Source of the DNA: Acidovorax delafieldii
Lineage (GTDB): Bacteria > Pseudomonadota > Gammaproteobacteria > Burkholderiales > Burkholderiaceae_C
DNA length: 64,000 nt
Direction of reading: 5' to 3'
Assembly: GCA_002377855.1 (NCBI GenBank)
Contig: DFQQ01000030.1
Location: 62,001 to 126,000 of the forward strand
The position numbers were made by a program, and so were the translations under genes. Position 1 is the first letter of the stretch; every line of letters begins with the position of its first letter. Below, one piece after another: positions 27,263-35,981 of the stretch. The notes beneath the pieces are model-generated. The model was not told where the DNA came from. It did not search any database and saw only the letters and a program-made list of their open reading frames with translations.

Positions 27263-28819
27263 ATGTCTGACCCAGCCAACGCACCCGCAGCCCACCTGCC
27301 CACTCAAGACGAGAACCAGCTCATCGCAGAGCGCCGCGAAAAGCTCCGCGCTCTGCGTGATGCCCAGGCTCAGGGCGGCGCCGTGGCGTTTCCCAACAAC
27401 TTCAAGCCTGCGCACAAGGCGGCGGCGCTGCAAGCTGCCCACAGTGGAGCAGACGCCGAAGCGCTGGAGGCCAACCCCGTCACCGTGAGCGTGGGCGGCC
27501 GCATGATGCTCAAGCGCGTGATGGGCAAGGCCAGTTTTGCCACCGTGCAAGATGGGTCGCTGGGGGACACTGGTGGCCGTATCCAGCTCTACATCACGCG
27601 CGACGCCGTGGGTGAAGAGCTGTACGCGGCCTTCAAGCACTGGGACCTGGGCGACATCGTGGGTGCCGAGGGCACGCTGATGAAGACCAAGACGGGCGAG
27701 CTGTCGATCAAGGTCACGGCACTGCGCCTGCTCACCAAGAGCCTGCGCCCACTGCCCGACAAGTTCCACGGCATGAGCGACCAGGAACAAAAGTACCGCC
27801 AGCGCTATGTGGACCTGATCACCGACGAGCAGGCGCGCAAGCGCTTCGTGGCCCGCAGCCGGGCCGTGGCGGGGCTGCGCGAATTCATGGTGCAAAACGA
27901 CTTCCTCGAAGTCGAGACGCCCATGTTGCACCCCATTCCGGGCGGCGCCAACGCCAAGCCGTTTGTGACGCACCACAACGCGTTGGAACAAGAGATGTTC
28001 TTGCGCATTGCGCCCGAGCTGTACCTCAAGCGCCTGATCGTGGGCGGCTTTGAGCGCGTGTTTGAAATCAACCGCAGCTACCGCAACGAAGGCATCTCGG
28101 TGCGCCACAACCCCGAGTTCACGATGATGGAGTTCTACGCTGCGTACTGGAACTACCAGGACCTGATGGAATTCACCGAAAAGCTGATCCGCGAAGTGGC
28201 GCTCAAAGCCACCGGCTCGCTGCAGCTGAGCTACGGTGGCCGTGAGGTGGACCTGAGCCAGCCGTTTGCGCGCCTGACGATCCGTGAAGCCATCTTCCAG
28301 TACACCGAAGCGGGTGCCCACGTTGACGACGCCGCCTGGCTGATCAGCGCCCTCAAGAAGCTGGGCATGTCGGAAGAGAAGGACAAGCTCTCCAGCCGCT
28401 CGCTGGCCAGCCTGCAGGTGTTCTACTTTGAAGAAACCGTGGAAGACAAGCTGTGGCAGCCCACCTTCATCATGGAACACCCCACCGAAATCTCGCCCCT
28501 GGCCCGCGCCAACGACACGCGCCCTGAGGTGACCGAGCGCTTTGAGCTGTACATCACGGGCCGCGAATTCGGCAACGGCTTCAGCGAGTTGAATGACGCC
28601 GAGGACCAAGCCGCACGCTTCCACGCCCAGGTGGCCGCCAAGGACAGCGGCGACGACGAAGCCATGTTCTTTGACCAAGACTTTGTGCGGGCGCTGGAAT
28701 ACGGCATGCCTCCCACCGGCGGCTGCGGTATCGGTATCGACCGACTGATGATGCTGCTGACCGACAGCCCCAGTATCCGCGACGTGATTCTGTTCCCCGC
28801 ACTGCGCCGCGAGGGCTGA
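27263..28819 (+). CDS. lysS: Lysyl-tRNA synthetase (class II)
   Basis: Charges tRNA-Lys with lysine. The 518-residue protein has an N-terminal OB-fold anticodon-binding domain (about 65-175, VSVGGRMMLKRVMGKASFATVQD by key residues) and a class II catalytic core: motif 1 around RSRAVAGLREFM, motif 2 FEINRSYRNEGISVRHNPEFTMMEFY (key residues 270-295), and motif 3 GGCGIGIDRLMML near 490-502. Length is typical. Its stop is 19 bases before the MscS-like gene, so the two may be cotranscribed. Confidence 0.98.
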   Translation: MSDPANAPAAHLPTQDENQLIAERREKLRALRDAQAQGGAVAFPNNFKPAHKAAALQAAHSGADAEALEANPVTVSVGGRMMLKRVMGKASFATVQDGSLGDTGGRIQLYITRDAVGEELYAAFKHWDLGDIVGAEGTLMKTKTGELSIKVTALRLLTKSLRPLPDKFHGMSDQEQKYRQRYVDLITDEQARKRFVARSRAVAGLREFMVQNDFLEVETPMLHPIPGGANAKPFVTHHNALEQEMFLRIAPELYLKRLIVGGFERVFEINRSYRNEGISVRHNPEFTMMEFYAAYWNYQDLMEFTEKLIREVALKATGSLQLSYGGREVDLSQPFARLTIREAIFQYTEAGAHVDDAAWLISALKKLGMSEEKDKLSSRSLASLQVFYFEETVEDKLWQPTFIMEHPTEISPLARANDTRPEVTERFELYITGREFGNGFSELNDAEDQAARFHAQVAAKDSGDDEAMFFDQDFVRALEYGMPPTGGCGIGIDRLMMLLTDSPSIRDVILFPALRREG

Positions 28820-28838
28820 CCCAACGCGCCGGAACCCC

Positions 28839-29519
28839 ATGGCGATACCGAAACACCGCCTGCCGGAGTGGGTGCAAGACTGGCTGGACGTGATCGTGCC
28901 CGGCAGCCAGATCCTGGGCATCTTGCTGATCGCCTACCTGCTGCAGGGAATGCTGCGGCGACTGGTACGCAAGGCCGCCTTGCGTTATCAGCTGCCCGGC
29001 GAACTGGTAGTGCCCATCAACGGGCTCATCCGCTGGACCATCATGGCCAGCGCACTGCTGCTGTCGCTGGAACGCATGGGCGTGTCGGCCACCGTGCTGT
29101 GGACTGCCTTTACAGGGTTTGCCACCGTGGGGGCCGTGGCTTTCTTTGCGGCGTGGAGCGTTCTGTCCAACCTGTTCTGCGCCCTGCTCATTTTCACTGT
29201 GCGGCCGTTTCGCATTGGTGACCACATCGAGGTGCTGGACACCGCCGAAAAGCCTGGCGCCAAGGGCATGGTGGTGGACGTGAACCTGCTATACACCACC
29301 CTGGAAGAATCCAACACCCCGCCCGGCAGCGCATGGGTGCAGATACCCAATGCGCTGATCTTTCAGCGCGTAGTGCGGCGTTGGACGGGCACCCCTCCTG
29401 CGGCCGACACGGCCCACGTGATGCAACCCGCAGGCGCCGTGACAACACCTGCAGCGGATGCAAGCGCAGCGCCGGCTGCACCGCCACCACCCAACCCTGC
29501 CAACTTTCCTGGCCCTTGA
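28839..29519 (+). CDS. MscS-family small mechanosensitive channel
   Basis: A 226-residue inner-membrane protein with three hydrophobic helices (about 23-40, 60-78, 88-118) and an MscS-type beta domain (RPFRIGDHIEVLDTAE, VDVNLLYTTLEE, VQIPNALIFQRVVRRW). The pore helix VGAVAFFAAWSVLSNLFCALLIF is a short variant. It lacks the large C-terminal vestibule of E. coli MscS and instead ends in a Pro/Ala-rich tail. Predicted role: release of solutes on osmotic downshift. Confidence 0.82.
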   Translation: MAIPKHRLPEWVQDWLDVIVPGSQILGILLIAYLLQGMLRRLVRKAALRYQLPGELVVPINGLIRWTIMASALLLSLERMGVSATVLWTAFTGFATVGAVAFFAAWSVLSNLFCALLIFTVRPFRIGDHIEVLDTAEKPGAKGMVVDVNLLYTTLEESNTPPGSAWVQIPNALIFQRVVRRWTGTPPAADTAHVMQPAGAVTTPAADASAAPAAPPPPNPANFPGP

Positions 29520-29607
29520 TGGCCAGAGGCGGGATGGCCAAGCGGCGCGGCCCCTCGCCCCCACTCGCCGCCCTGACCAGACGAAGAAGGCGGCTAAGCG
29601 ATCCGAT

Positions 29608-30699
29608 TCAAGGCAGCAAATCCAGGGCCTGCATGTACGCAGGCTGCAGCATCAACTCATCCCACGGCTGGGGCAAGGTTTCGGGCAGCAGCGCCAGTCG
29701 GCGCGATTCGCTGTCCACATTGGGCTGCCACTGCCCTTGCGCCTGCGCTGCCGCCAAGCCGTCGATCAGCTCGTCTACCGCTTGGCCTTCGCCCAGGCTC
29801 TGGTTGCACAGCAGCACCAGGTCGCAGCCCGCCTGCAACGCCGCCAGCGCGGCCGCGGTGTAGCTCACCACTTGGCCATCAATGCGCCGGGCACCTTCCA
29901 TGCTGAGGTCGTCGCTGAAGATGGCACCGTCAAAGCGCATCTGGCGCCGCAGGATGTCCTGCAGCCAGCGCTGCGAAAAGCCTGCGGGGCGGTTGTCCAC
30001 CTTGGGGTAGATGACGTGCGCAGGCATCACGCTGGTGAGCGTGGTGCTGAGCCAGGGGTACGGCGCGGCGTCGTCCGCCAGGATGGCCTTGAGGCTGCGC
30101 TTGTCCACCGGCACCTCGGTGTGCGAGTCGGCTTTGACAAAGCCGTGCCCCGGGAAGTGCTTGCCGCAGTTGGCCATACCCGCCTGCAGCAGGCCGTGCA
30201 TCAGGCTCTTGGCCAGCAGCGCAACCACGCGCGGGTCGCGGTGGAAGGCGCGGTCACCAATCACGCCGCTCTCGCCCCAGTCGAGGTCCAGCACCGGCGT
30301 AAAGCTGAAGTCGACACCGCAGGCCCGCAACTCCGTGCCCAGCACATAGCCCGCCGCCGTGGCTGCATTGGTGGCGCGCAGCGCTCCGCTGCCGGGCACG
30401 GCCTTGGCGCCCTTGCCGTCGTCCATCCACAGCTCACCCAGCGCGCGCATGGGCGGCAGGTGGGTGAAGCCATCGGTGCGAAAGCGCTGCACGCGCCCGC
30501 CTTCGTGGTCTACGCAGATCAGCAGGTCGTCACGCACGGCCTTGATGCTGCTGGTGAGCTGCAGCAGCTGGGCGCGGTCCACCCAGTTGCGGGCGAACAG
30601 GATGATGCCGCCCACCAGCGGGTGGGCCAGGCGGCGGCGGTCAGTGACAGTGAGTTCGGTGCCGGCAACGTCGATGATGAGGGGGGCGTGTTCGGTCAT
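29608..30699 (-). CDS. nagZ: Beta-N-acetylhexosaminidase (cell-wall recycling)
   Basis: Removes N-acetylglucosamine from 1,6-anhydro-muropeptides in the cytoplasm during peptidoglycan recycling. The 363-residue family 3 glycosidase has VGGIILFARNW, CVDHEGGRVQRFR, NCGKHFPGHGFVKADSHTEVP (mobile loop with the catalytic histidine) and IFSDDLSMEGA with the nucleophilic aspartate. ATG 30699 is used; a TTG at 30705 would add two residues. It is the last gene of the long minus-strand series, and its start lies just beyond a dispersed repeat. Confidence 0.96.
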   Translation of the reverse strand: MTEHAPLIIDVAGTELTVTDRRRLAHPLVGGIILFARNWVDRAQLLQLTSSIKAVRDDLLICVDHEGGRVQRFRTDGFTHLPPMRALGELWMDDGKGAKAVPGSGALRATNAATAAGYVLGTELRACGVDFSFTPVLDLDWGESGVIGDRAFHRDPRVVALLAKSLMHGLLQAGMANCGKHFPGHGFVKADSHTEVPVDKRSLKAILADDAAPYPWLSTTLTSVMPAHVIYPKVDNRPAGFSQRWLQDILRRQMRFDGAIFSDDLSMEGARRIDGQVVSYTAAALAALQAGCDLVLLCNQSLGEGQAVDELIDGLAAAQAQGQWQPNVDSESRRLALLPETLPQPWDELMLQPAYMQALDLLP

Positions 30700-30717
30700 G
30701 GCCAATCTGGTGAGGAA

Positions 30718-30777
30718 TAATTGCTATCAATAAAAGAGCTGCATGCGCTTATGGAATGAGCGCTGGAGGCTGATTTA
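30718..30777 (-). repeat. Dispersed AGCGC-N10 repeat overlapping the acpS 3' end
   Basis: Read on the minus strand: AGCGC (30764-30760), ten bases, AGCGC (30749-30745), then ATGCAGCTC and ending TTGATAGCAATT. The acpS stop codon (30751-30749) and its last codons lie inside the element. Confidence 0.75.
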
Positions 30778-31171
30778 CCTCCAAACGCTCCACCACGCAG
30801 AAGCTGGCGGCGTAATCGGTCTCGTCCGTCACGCTCAGGTGGGCGTGCAGGCCGCGTTCTTCAAACCAAGTTTTGAGGGCCCCGTGCAGCACGATGACGG
30901 GCTGGCCGCTGGGCAGCTTGGCCACCTCGCAGTGCCGCCATGTCATTGGCATGCGCATGCCCAGCCCCACCGCCTTGCTGAACGCCTCTTTGGCAGAGAA
31001 GCGCGTGGCCAGGTAGCGCATGCCGCGGTCGGGCCAGCGCTCGGTGCGATCGCGCCACACGGCCAGCTCACCTGCGGCCAGCACCTTTTCGGCAAAGCGG
31101 TCGCCGTGGCGCTCCAGGCTTTCGCGGATGCGGCGCACATCGCAGATGTCGGTGCCAATGCCGTAGATCAT
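30749..31171 (-). CDS. acpS: Holo-[acyl-carrier-protein] synthase
   Basis: Transfers 4'-phosphopantetheine from CoA to the serine of acyl carrier protein. The 140-residue protein has the two metal-binding motifs, GIGTDICDVRRI (residues 4-15) and RFSAKEAFSKAVG (about 57-69), and a typical fold length with a slight C-terminal extension. The final residues (about NQPPALIP) and the stop codon come from the overlapping dispersed repeat. It lies between pdxJ and nagZ, the usual place in betaproteobacteria. Confidence 0.96.
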   Translation of the reverse strand: MIYGIGTDICDVRRIRESLERHGDRFAEKVLAAGELAVWRDRTERWPDRGMRYLATRFSAKEAFSKAVGLGMRMPMTWRHCEVAKLPSGQPVIVLHGALKTWFEERGLHAHLSVTDETDYAASFCVVERLEVNQPPALIP

Positions 31172-31178
31172 GGTTTTG

Positions 31179-31231
31179 AGCTAAATATGCCCCTAGCGCT
31201 TGATAGATAAGCGCAAGCAGCTATCAAATCA
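31179..31231 (+). repeat. Dispersed AGCGC-N10 repeat between acpS and pdxJ
   Basis: AGCGC (31195-31199), ten bases, AGCGC (31210-31214), then AAGCAGCTATCAAAT. It is one of the closest copies to the consensus. It fills the acpS-pdxJ gap and touches the pdxJ stop codon. Confidence 0.85.
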
Positions 31232-32008
31232 GGAGTGATTACGACCTTCAAAGCCTGCATCGATGCACGCCTGATACGCCTGCACGGTGGCAGCGTAGCC
31301 CAGCTCCAGCGCGTCAGCAATCAGGGCGTGGCCGATGGAGACTTCGAGCACACCAGGCACCTCGCGCACAAAGGCGGCGAGGTTGTCGCGGCTCAGGTCA
31401 TGCCCGGCGTTCACGCCCAGGCCAGCATGAAGCGCCGCCTGCGCAGCTGCAGCGTAGCGGGCCAGTTGCTCGGCCTGCTGGGGCGTGCCCCAGGCGGCGG
31501 CATAAGGTTCGGTGTACAGCTCCACGCGGTCAGCGCCCGCAGCTTTGGCAGCGGCCATCTGCTCGGGCACCGGGTCCATGAACAGGCTCACGCGCACGCC
31601 CAGGGCCTTGCACTCGGCGATCAGCGGAGCCAGGCACTCGGCGTCTTGCGGGAAGCTCCAGCCATGGTCGCTGGTGAACTGGTCTTCGCTGTCGGGCACG
31701 AAGGTGGCCTGGTGGGGCCGCACGGTGCGGATGAAGTCCATCAGGTTCTGCGAGGGGTTGCCTTCGATGTTGAACTCACGGTCGGGCCAAGCCTTCATCA
31801 ACTGGGCCAACTCGTGCACATCGCTCGCACGGACATGGCGCTCGTCGGGCCGCGGGTGCACAGTGATGCCCTGCGCGCCGGCCTGCAAACACAGCGTAGC
31901 CGCGCGGGTGACGCTGGGAATGCCCAGGTGACGCGTGTTGCGCACCAGCGCCACCTTGTTGACGTTGACGGACAGGGCGGTACGGCGGGAATGTGGGGAG
32001 GTGGTCAT
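31229..32008 (-). CDS. pdxJ: Pyridoxine 5'-phosphate synthase
   Basis: Condenses 1-deoxyxylulose 5-phosphate with 3-amino-1-hydroxyacetone phosphate to pyridoxine 5'-phosphate (vitamin B6). The 259-residue TIM barrel has LSVNVNKVALVRNTRH, GITVHPRPDERHV, FNIEGNPS, VSLFMDPVPEQM, GADRVELYTEPYA and LGVNAGHDLSRDNL, all family motifs. ATG 32008 overlaps the recO stop (ATGA). An upstream extension of the open frame is antisense-like and not used. Confidence 0.97.
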   Translation of the reverse strand: MTTSPHSRRTALSVNVNKVALVRNTRHLGIPSVTRAATLCLQAGAQGITVHPRPDERHVRASDVHELAQLMKAWPDREFNIEGNPSQNLMDFIRTVRPHQATFVPDSEDQFTSDHGWSFPQDAECLAPLIAECKALGVRVSLFMDPVPEQMAAAKAAGADRVELYTEPYAAAWGTPQQAEQLARYAAAAQAALHAGLGVNAGHDLSRDNLAAFVREVPGVLEVSIGHALIADALELGYAATVQAYQACIDAGFEGRNHS

Positions 32009-32769
32009 AGGGTTTGCAAATCCATCATGAGCTGGCGGGTGCGCAGCATGGGGCTGCCGCAATGGTATTGCAGCACCGCGCGCAGCTGGGGCTTGAGTTC
32101 TGCAGCCACGGCGGCGCTGGCGCGCAACGTGGCGGTGTAGCTGGCGGACTCGTCCAGTGCTTTTTGCAGTGAACGCCACTGGCTGCCCGTGAGGCTGGCG
32201 CGGTCCGCGCTCGACGCAGCGCGCAGCCCGCCCTCAGCCACCAGGGTATAACGCGCCTCGGGCTGCAGCGTTGCAAAAGTGGCCGTTTCGGCATCCAGCG
32301 TGGGCAGCAGGCCCAGGTCGCGCAATAGCAGCAGCTCAAAACTGCGCAGCACGGGCTCCAGCGCATCACCATGTTCACTGGCCAGCACGCGCACCACGCC
32401 GGCATACATGTCGAACAAACCCGCATGCGCATCGGCCCGCGCCAGCAGGCGCAGCAGCAGTTCGTTAAGGTACAGGCCCGAAAGCAGGGCATCGCCCGTG
32501 GGCATGACGTGCCCGCCTACCCACTCGGCACCTTTGAGAGTGTGAATATCCGCCGCGCCATCGCCCGCCAGCGTGTAGGTGAGCAACAGCGGCTGCAGCG
32601 GCAGCAGCACTGGCCGAAAGTTGGAAGTCGGTTTTTTGGCCCCCTTGGCCACGAGCGCCACCCGCCCCTGGCGGCGGCAGAACACCTCCAGGATCAAGCT
32701 CGACTCGCTCCAGTCGTAGCTGTGCAGCACGTACGCGGGTTCGTCAGAGATGCGCTTGGCGGCGGCCAC
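32005..32769 (-). CDS. recO: DNA repair protein RecO
   Basis: Helps load RecA at single-strand gaps with RecF and RecR. The 254-residue protein has an N-terminal OB fold (PAYVLHSYDWSESSLILEVFCRRQGRVALVAKGAKK by key residues 11-46), and a helical C-terminal domain with GLYLNELLLRLLAR and LRSFELLLLRDLGLLP. The zinc-binding cysteines of some RecO proteins are absent, as in E. coli. It starts with GTG 32769, the only reasonable start. It lies between era and pdxJ, the standard order era-recO-pdxJ-acpS. Confidence 0.93.
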   Translation of the reverse strand: MAAAKRISDEPAYVLHSYDWSESSLILEVFCRRQGRVALVAKGAKKPTSNFRPVLLPLQPLLLTYTLAGDGAADIHTLKGAEWVGGHVMPTGDALLSGLYLNELLLRLLARADAHAGLFDMYAGVVRVLASEHGDALEPVLRSFELLLLRDLGLLPTLDAETATFATLQPEARYTLVAEGGLRAASSADRASLTGSQWRSLQKALDESASYTATLRASAAVAAELKPQLRAVLQYHCGSPMLRTRQLMMDLQTL

Positions 32770-32880
32770 GGCGATGGGTGATGGAGGGGAAAATTGGTGT
32801 TCGAGTGCCTGGATTGCGTGACTGGGCCCCGGTCAGCCGGCCTGTATCAGCACAGCCCCCCGGGCGCCGCCAGCCACCGA

Positions 32881-33918
32881 TCACTCGTAGCCGAACGAGC
32901 GCACGCGGGCTTCGTCGTCTGCCCAGCCCGAGCGGACCTTGACCCACACTTCGAGGAACACCTTGGCATCCAGCAGCTTTTCCAGCTCTTGCCGTGCTTC
33001 GGTACTGATGCGCTTGAGACGCTCGCCCTTGTCGCCGATCACCATGGCCTTGTGGCCGTCACGCTCGACCACGATGGTGGCAGCCACGCGCACAAAGCGC
33101 TTGTGGGTCTTGCTGGGCTCTTCGTCGAACTTGTCGATGACGACGGTCGAGGTGTAAGGCAGCTCGTCGCCGGTGAAGCGGAAGAGCTTTTCACGCACGG
33201 TCTCACCCGCCTGGAATTTCTCACTGCGGTCGGTCAGTTCGTCCTCGGCATACCACCACGGCTGCTCAGGCAGGTACTTTTCGCAGATGCCGAACAGGCG
33301 CTCAATGTCGCCCTTGTTCTTGGCGGACATGGGCACGAATTCGGCAAACGGGTGGCGCTCCTGCATGCTCTTGAGCCAGGGGGCCAGTTCGGCACGGCGG
33401 TTAACCATGTCGAGTTTGTTAGCCACTAGCAGCGTGGGAATGCCGGGTTTGAACAGCGACAGCACCTTGGCGTCGGCCAGGGTGAAATTGCCCGCTTCCA
33501 CCACAAAGAGAATCAGATCCACATCGCCGATCGCTCCCATCACTGTCTTGTTGAGCGACTTGTTCAATGCAGTGCTGTGCCTGGTCTGAAAACCAGGCGT
33601 ATCTACAAACACAAACTGCGTGGCGCCCAGGGTGCGAATGCCGGTGATGCGGTGGCGCGTGGTCTGCGCCTTGCGCGAGGTGATGCTGATCTTCTGCCCC
33701 ACCAGTGCATTCATCAGTGTGGACTTGCCTACGTTGGGCTTGCCCACGATGGCAATCACGCCGCAGCGCTGACCATCCACCGGCACAGAGGGGTTTGCCC
33801 CTGCTGCCTTGACAGCGCCTGCGGTGCGCGCAGCGGCAAGCATGGCATCCAGATCATTTTGGCCTTGTGCGCTTGCTGAGTCAGCGTTACCAGCTACATT
33901 TTTGGTAGCATCATTCAT
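32881..33918 (-). CDS. era: GTPase Era
   Basis: An essential GTPase that binds 16S rRNA near its 3' end and acts in 30S assembly. The 345-residue protein has G1 GKPNVGKST (59-67), TTRHRI, G3 DTPGFQ, G4 NKLD and a C-terminal KH domain with IVVERDGHKAMVIGDKGERLKRI. The N-terminus is about 45 residues longer than usual; residues 4-22 are encoded by a dispersed repeat. The start is ATG 33918, overlapping the rnc stop; the repeat therefore sits within the first codons. RNase III and Era are commonly coupled. Confidence 0.97.
   Translation of the reverse strand: MNDATKNVAGNADSASAQGQNDLDAMLAAARTAGAVKAAGANPSVPVDGQRCGVIAIVGKPNVGKSTLMNALVGQKISITSRKAQTTRHRITGIRTLGATQFVFVDTPGFQTRHSTALNKSLNKTVMGAIGDVDLILFVVEAGNFTLADAKVLSLFKPGIPTLLVANKLDMVNRRAELAPWLKSMQERHPFAEFVPMSAKNKGDIERLFGICEKYLPEQPWWYAEDELTDRSEKFQAGETVREKLFRFTGDELPYTSTVVIDKFDEEPSKTHKRFVRVAATIVVERDGHKAMVIGDKGERLKRISTEARQELEKLLDAKVFLEVWVKVRSGWADDEARVRSFGYE
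33855..33909 (+). repeat. Dispersed AGCGC-N10 repeat inside the era 5' coding region
   Basis: TGCGC (33868-33872), ten bases, AGCGT (33883-33887), then TACCAGCTACATTTTTGGTAG. It lies in the non-conserved N-terminal extension of Era, antisense to the gene and without stop codons in the era frame. Confidence 0.7.
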
Positions 33919-34598
33919 AATTTCTTCGCTTTCAATGTGGCCAGCATGGCGGCCGCTGCGGCCTGCTCGCCCGCCCTGCGCGAGCCGCCGATGCCACGCT
34001 CGGTCAGCCCCAATTCCGCAATATCGCACTCCACATCAAAGGTCTGGCGATGGGCTTCGCCCACGGTGCCCACCACGCGGTACTGCGGAAGCTTCATTTT
34101 GCGGCCCTGCAACCACTCCTGCAACGCCGTCTTGGGGTCTTTGGCCACCGCTTGCATCTGGGGGTTGATTTCAACGCCATCAAAGAGCCGATGGACCAAG
34201 GCCTCTGCGGAGCCATAGCCCGCGTCCAGATACACCGCACCGATGAGGGCTTCCAAGGCATCTGCCAGGATGGAGGGACGCTGCTGTCCGCCAGATTTGG
34301 ACTCACCCTCCCCCAGGCGCAATACCTCAGAGACCTTCAGGCGTACGGCGAGCTGGTGCAAGGTGTCCTGTTTGACCAGATTGGCCCGAACCCGGGAAAG
34401 ATCGCCTTCGGGCATCTGCGCCAGCCGCTGGTACAGCAGACTGGCCACGGCGAGATTCAATACAGAGTCGCCCAAAAACTCAAGCCGCTCATTGTGGTCG
34501 GCCGAAAAGCTGCGGTGGGTAACCGCCCGCTGCAACAGAGCGGGATTGGAAAACACATGCTGCAGGCGTGCCTGCAGCGAAGAGAGACTGGGCTGCAC
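33915..34598 (-). CDS. rnc: Ribonuclease III
   Basis: Cleaves double-stranded RNA, including the rRNA precursor. The 227-residue protein has the catalytic signature NERLEFLGDSVLNLAVA (about residues 36-52), a second acidic site in ALEALIGAVYLDAGY, and a C-terminal dsRNA-binding domain ending RAGEQAAAAAMLATLKAKKL. It starts with GTG 34598, three bases after the DUF4845 gene stop. It is coupled to era by a four-base overlap. Confidence 0.97.
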   Translation of the reverse strand: MQPSLSSLQARLQHVFSNPALLQRAVTHRSFSADHNERLEFLGDSVLNLAVASLLYQRLAQMPEGDLSRVRANLVKQDTLHQLAVRLKVSEVLRLGEGESKSGGQQRPSILADALEALIGAVYLDAGYGSAEALVHRLFDGVEINPQMQAVAKDPKTALQEWLQGRKMKLPQYRVVGTVGEAHRQTFDVECDIAELGLTERGIGGSRRAGEQAAAAAMLATLKAKKL

Positions 34599-34601
34599 TA
34601 A

Positions 34602-34967
34602 TTATTCGGTCTGGTATTGAAAACGGTAAACAAGGAAGGCCGGGCCGACCAACTCGATCTCGCGCGAGTATTTGAAACTCACGACGGTTTTATCGCCTCG
34701 TTTGGTCACCTCCAAATCCTTGCCGGATATGGAGTTGATGTTATCGATCATGGATGCGCGGTCAAACGATGCACGAATCTCAGGGACCGTGTTCCCGTCC
34801 TTGGATGCCTTTAACGTGGCCTTTCGAATGGCTTGGTATTCCAAAAAGATGGGTACTGATTGACCGCCGATAGCGAAAGCGGCCACTGCTAAAAATCCGA
34901 CGAAAACCAAACCAATGAAAGACAGGCCGCGCTGACGAGCGCGCAGCGTTGTGCGATGCAATTTCAT
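34602..34967 (-). CDS. DUF4845-domain membrane-anchored protein
   Basis: A 121-residue protein with one N-terminal membrane helix (GLSFIGLVFVGFLAVAAFA, about 14-32) preceded by basic residues (RARQR) like a type IV pilin-type signal, then a small periplasmic domain. The family (DUF4845) is regularly found between lepB and rnc in beta- and gammaproteobacteria; its function is not known. ATG 34967 follows GGTGGAG; a GTG at 34976 is in frame but lies within that ribosome site. Confidence 0.85.
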   Translation of the reverse strand: MKLHRTTLRARQRGLSFIGLVFVGFLAVAAFAIGGQSVPIFLEYQAIRKATLKASKDGNTVPEIRASFDRASMIDNINSISGKDLEVTKRGDKTVVSFKYSREIELVGPAFLVYRFQYQTE

Positions 34968-35006
34968 AAACTCCACCCTCCTGTATTTAGTTGTGTCCCG
35001 TCCAAA

Positions 35007-35981
35007 TCAGTTGAACGGACCAATGCGTTTGAAATTTCCGAAATTCATCCAGACAAAGAAGGCCTTGCCTACGATGTTTCCTTCGGGCACAAACCCCCAA
35101 TAACGGGAATCAAGGGAGTTGTCGCGGTTATCGCCCATCATGAAATAGTGACCTTCAGGCACCTTGCAGACCACTCCTTCCACACTGTAGCGGCAGTTTT
35201 CGCGGTACGCAAAATTGCTGGCACCCTGCACAAAGGCGGGTGCTTCCGTGTTGTTGAGCAAACGGTGGGAGTGCTCGCCAAGGCGCTCTTCAAACTGCTT
35301 GAAATACCGCATGCTTTCTTCCTCAAGAAAGTCCGGCTGTGCGGTAGTGGGCACTGGCTTGCCGTTGATGGTGAGGCGCTTGTTCAGGTACGCGACCTCA
35401 TCACCTGGAACCCCTACTACGCGCTTGATGTAATCCAGGCTGGGCTGCGGTGGATAGCGGAATACCAGCACATCACCCCGTGCAGGCTTATTGCCTTCGA
35501 TGATCTTGGTGTGGATGACAGGAAGCCGTACGCCATAAGTGAATTTGTTCACCAAGATGAGATCGCCCACACGCAATGTCGGAACCATCGACCCCGATGG
35601 GATCTTGAACGGCTCAAACAGGAAAGACCGCAGCACGAACACAGCGGCAATCACTGGGAAAAGCCCTGCAGTCCAGTCCAGCCACCACGGCTGCATCAGG
35701 ATGCGGTTTTTGGCATCCTGGGCATCCACGTCCACCTTCTGGATGCCCATGCGGTCCAGTTCTGCGCGCCGCTGTGCTGCGGCGTCTTCGATGGCCTGCG
35801 CGGCCTTGCGCCGCCGGGGAAGGAAGTAAAGCCGCTCCCCCAGCCAATAGGCTCCTGTCACCACCGTGGCAAGAAACAGCAGCAGCGCAAAGTTGCCTTC
35901 CAGGACGCCGAAATACCAAGCACCGATGTACCCTGCGAAGGCAGCCAGCAGCAACGACGTGAGAACTTGCATGAACTGCAT
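35007..35981 (-). CDS. lepB: Signal peptidase I
   Basis: The inner-membrane serine/lysine peptidase that removes signal peptides from exported proteins. The 324-residue protein has two N-terminal membrane segments (about 5-25 and 30-47), a cytoplasmic loop, a third hydrophobic segment (about 103-118), then the catalytic serine in PSGSMVPTL (S131), the general-base lysine in YIKRVVGVPGDEV (K186), and GDNRDNSLDSR. The ATG at 35981 shares its A with the lepA stop (TGATG). The usual lepA-lepB order is kept. Confidence 0.97.
   Translation of the reverse strand: MQFMQVLTSLLLAAFAGYIGAWYFGVLEGNFALLLFLATVVTGAYWLGERLYFLPRRRKAAQAIEDAAAQRRAELDRMGIQKVDVDAQDAKNRILMQPWWLDWTAGLFPVIAAVFVLRSFLFEPFKIPSGSMVPTLRVGDLILVNKFTYGVRLPVIHTKIIEGNKPARGDVLVFRYPPQPSLDYIKRVVGVPGDEVAYLNKRLTINGKPVPTTAQPDFLEEESMRYFKQFEERLGEHSHRLLNNTEAPAFVQGASNFAYRENCRYSVEGVVCKVPEGHYFMMGDNRDNSLDSRYWGFVPEGNIVGKAFFVWMNFGNFKRIGPFN

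Noticed and set aside
29333..30720. Plus-strand open frames across the nagZ region
   Set aside because: They are antisense to nagZ, which has clear family motifs, and show no domains.
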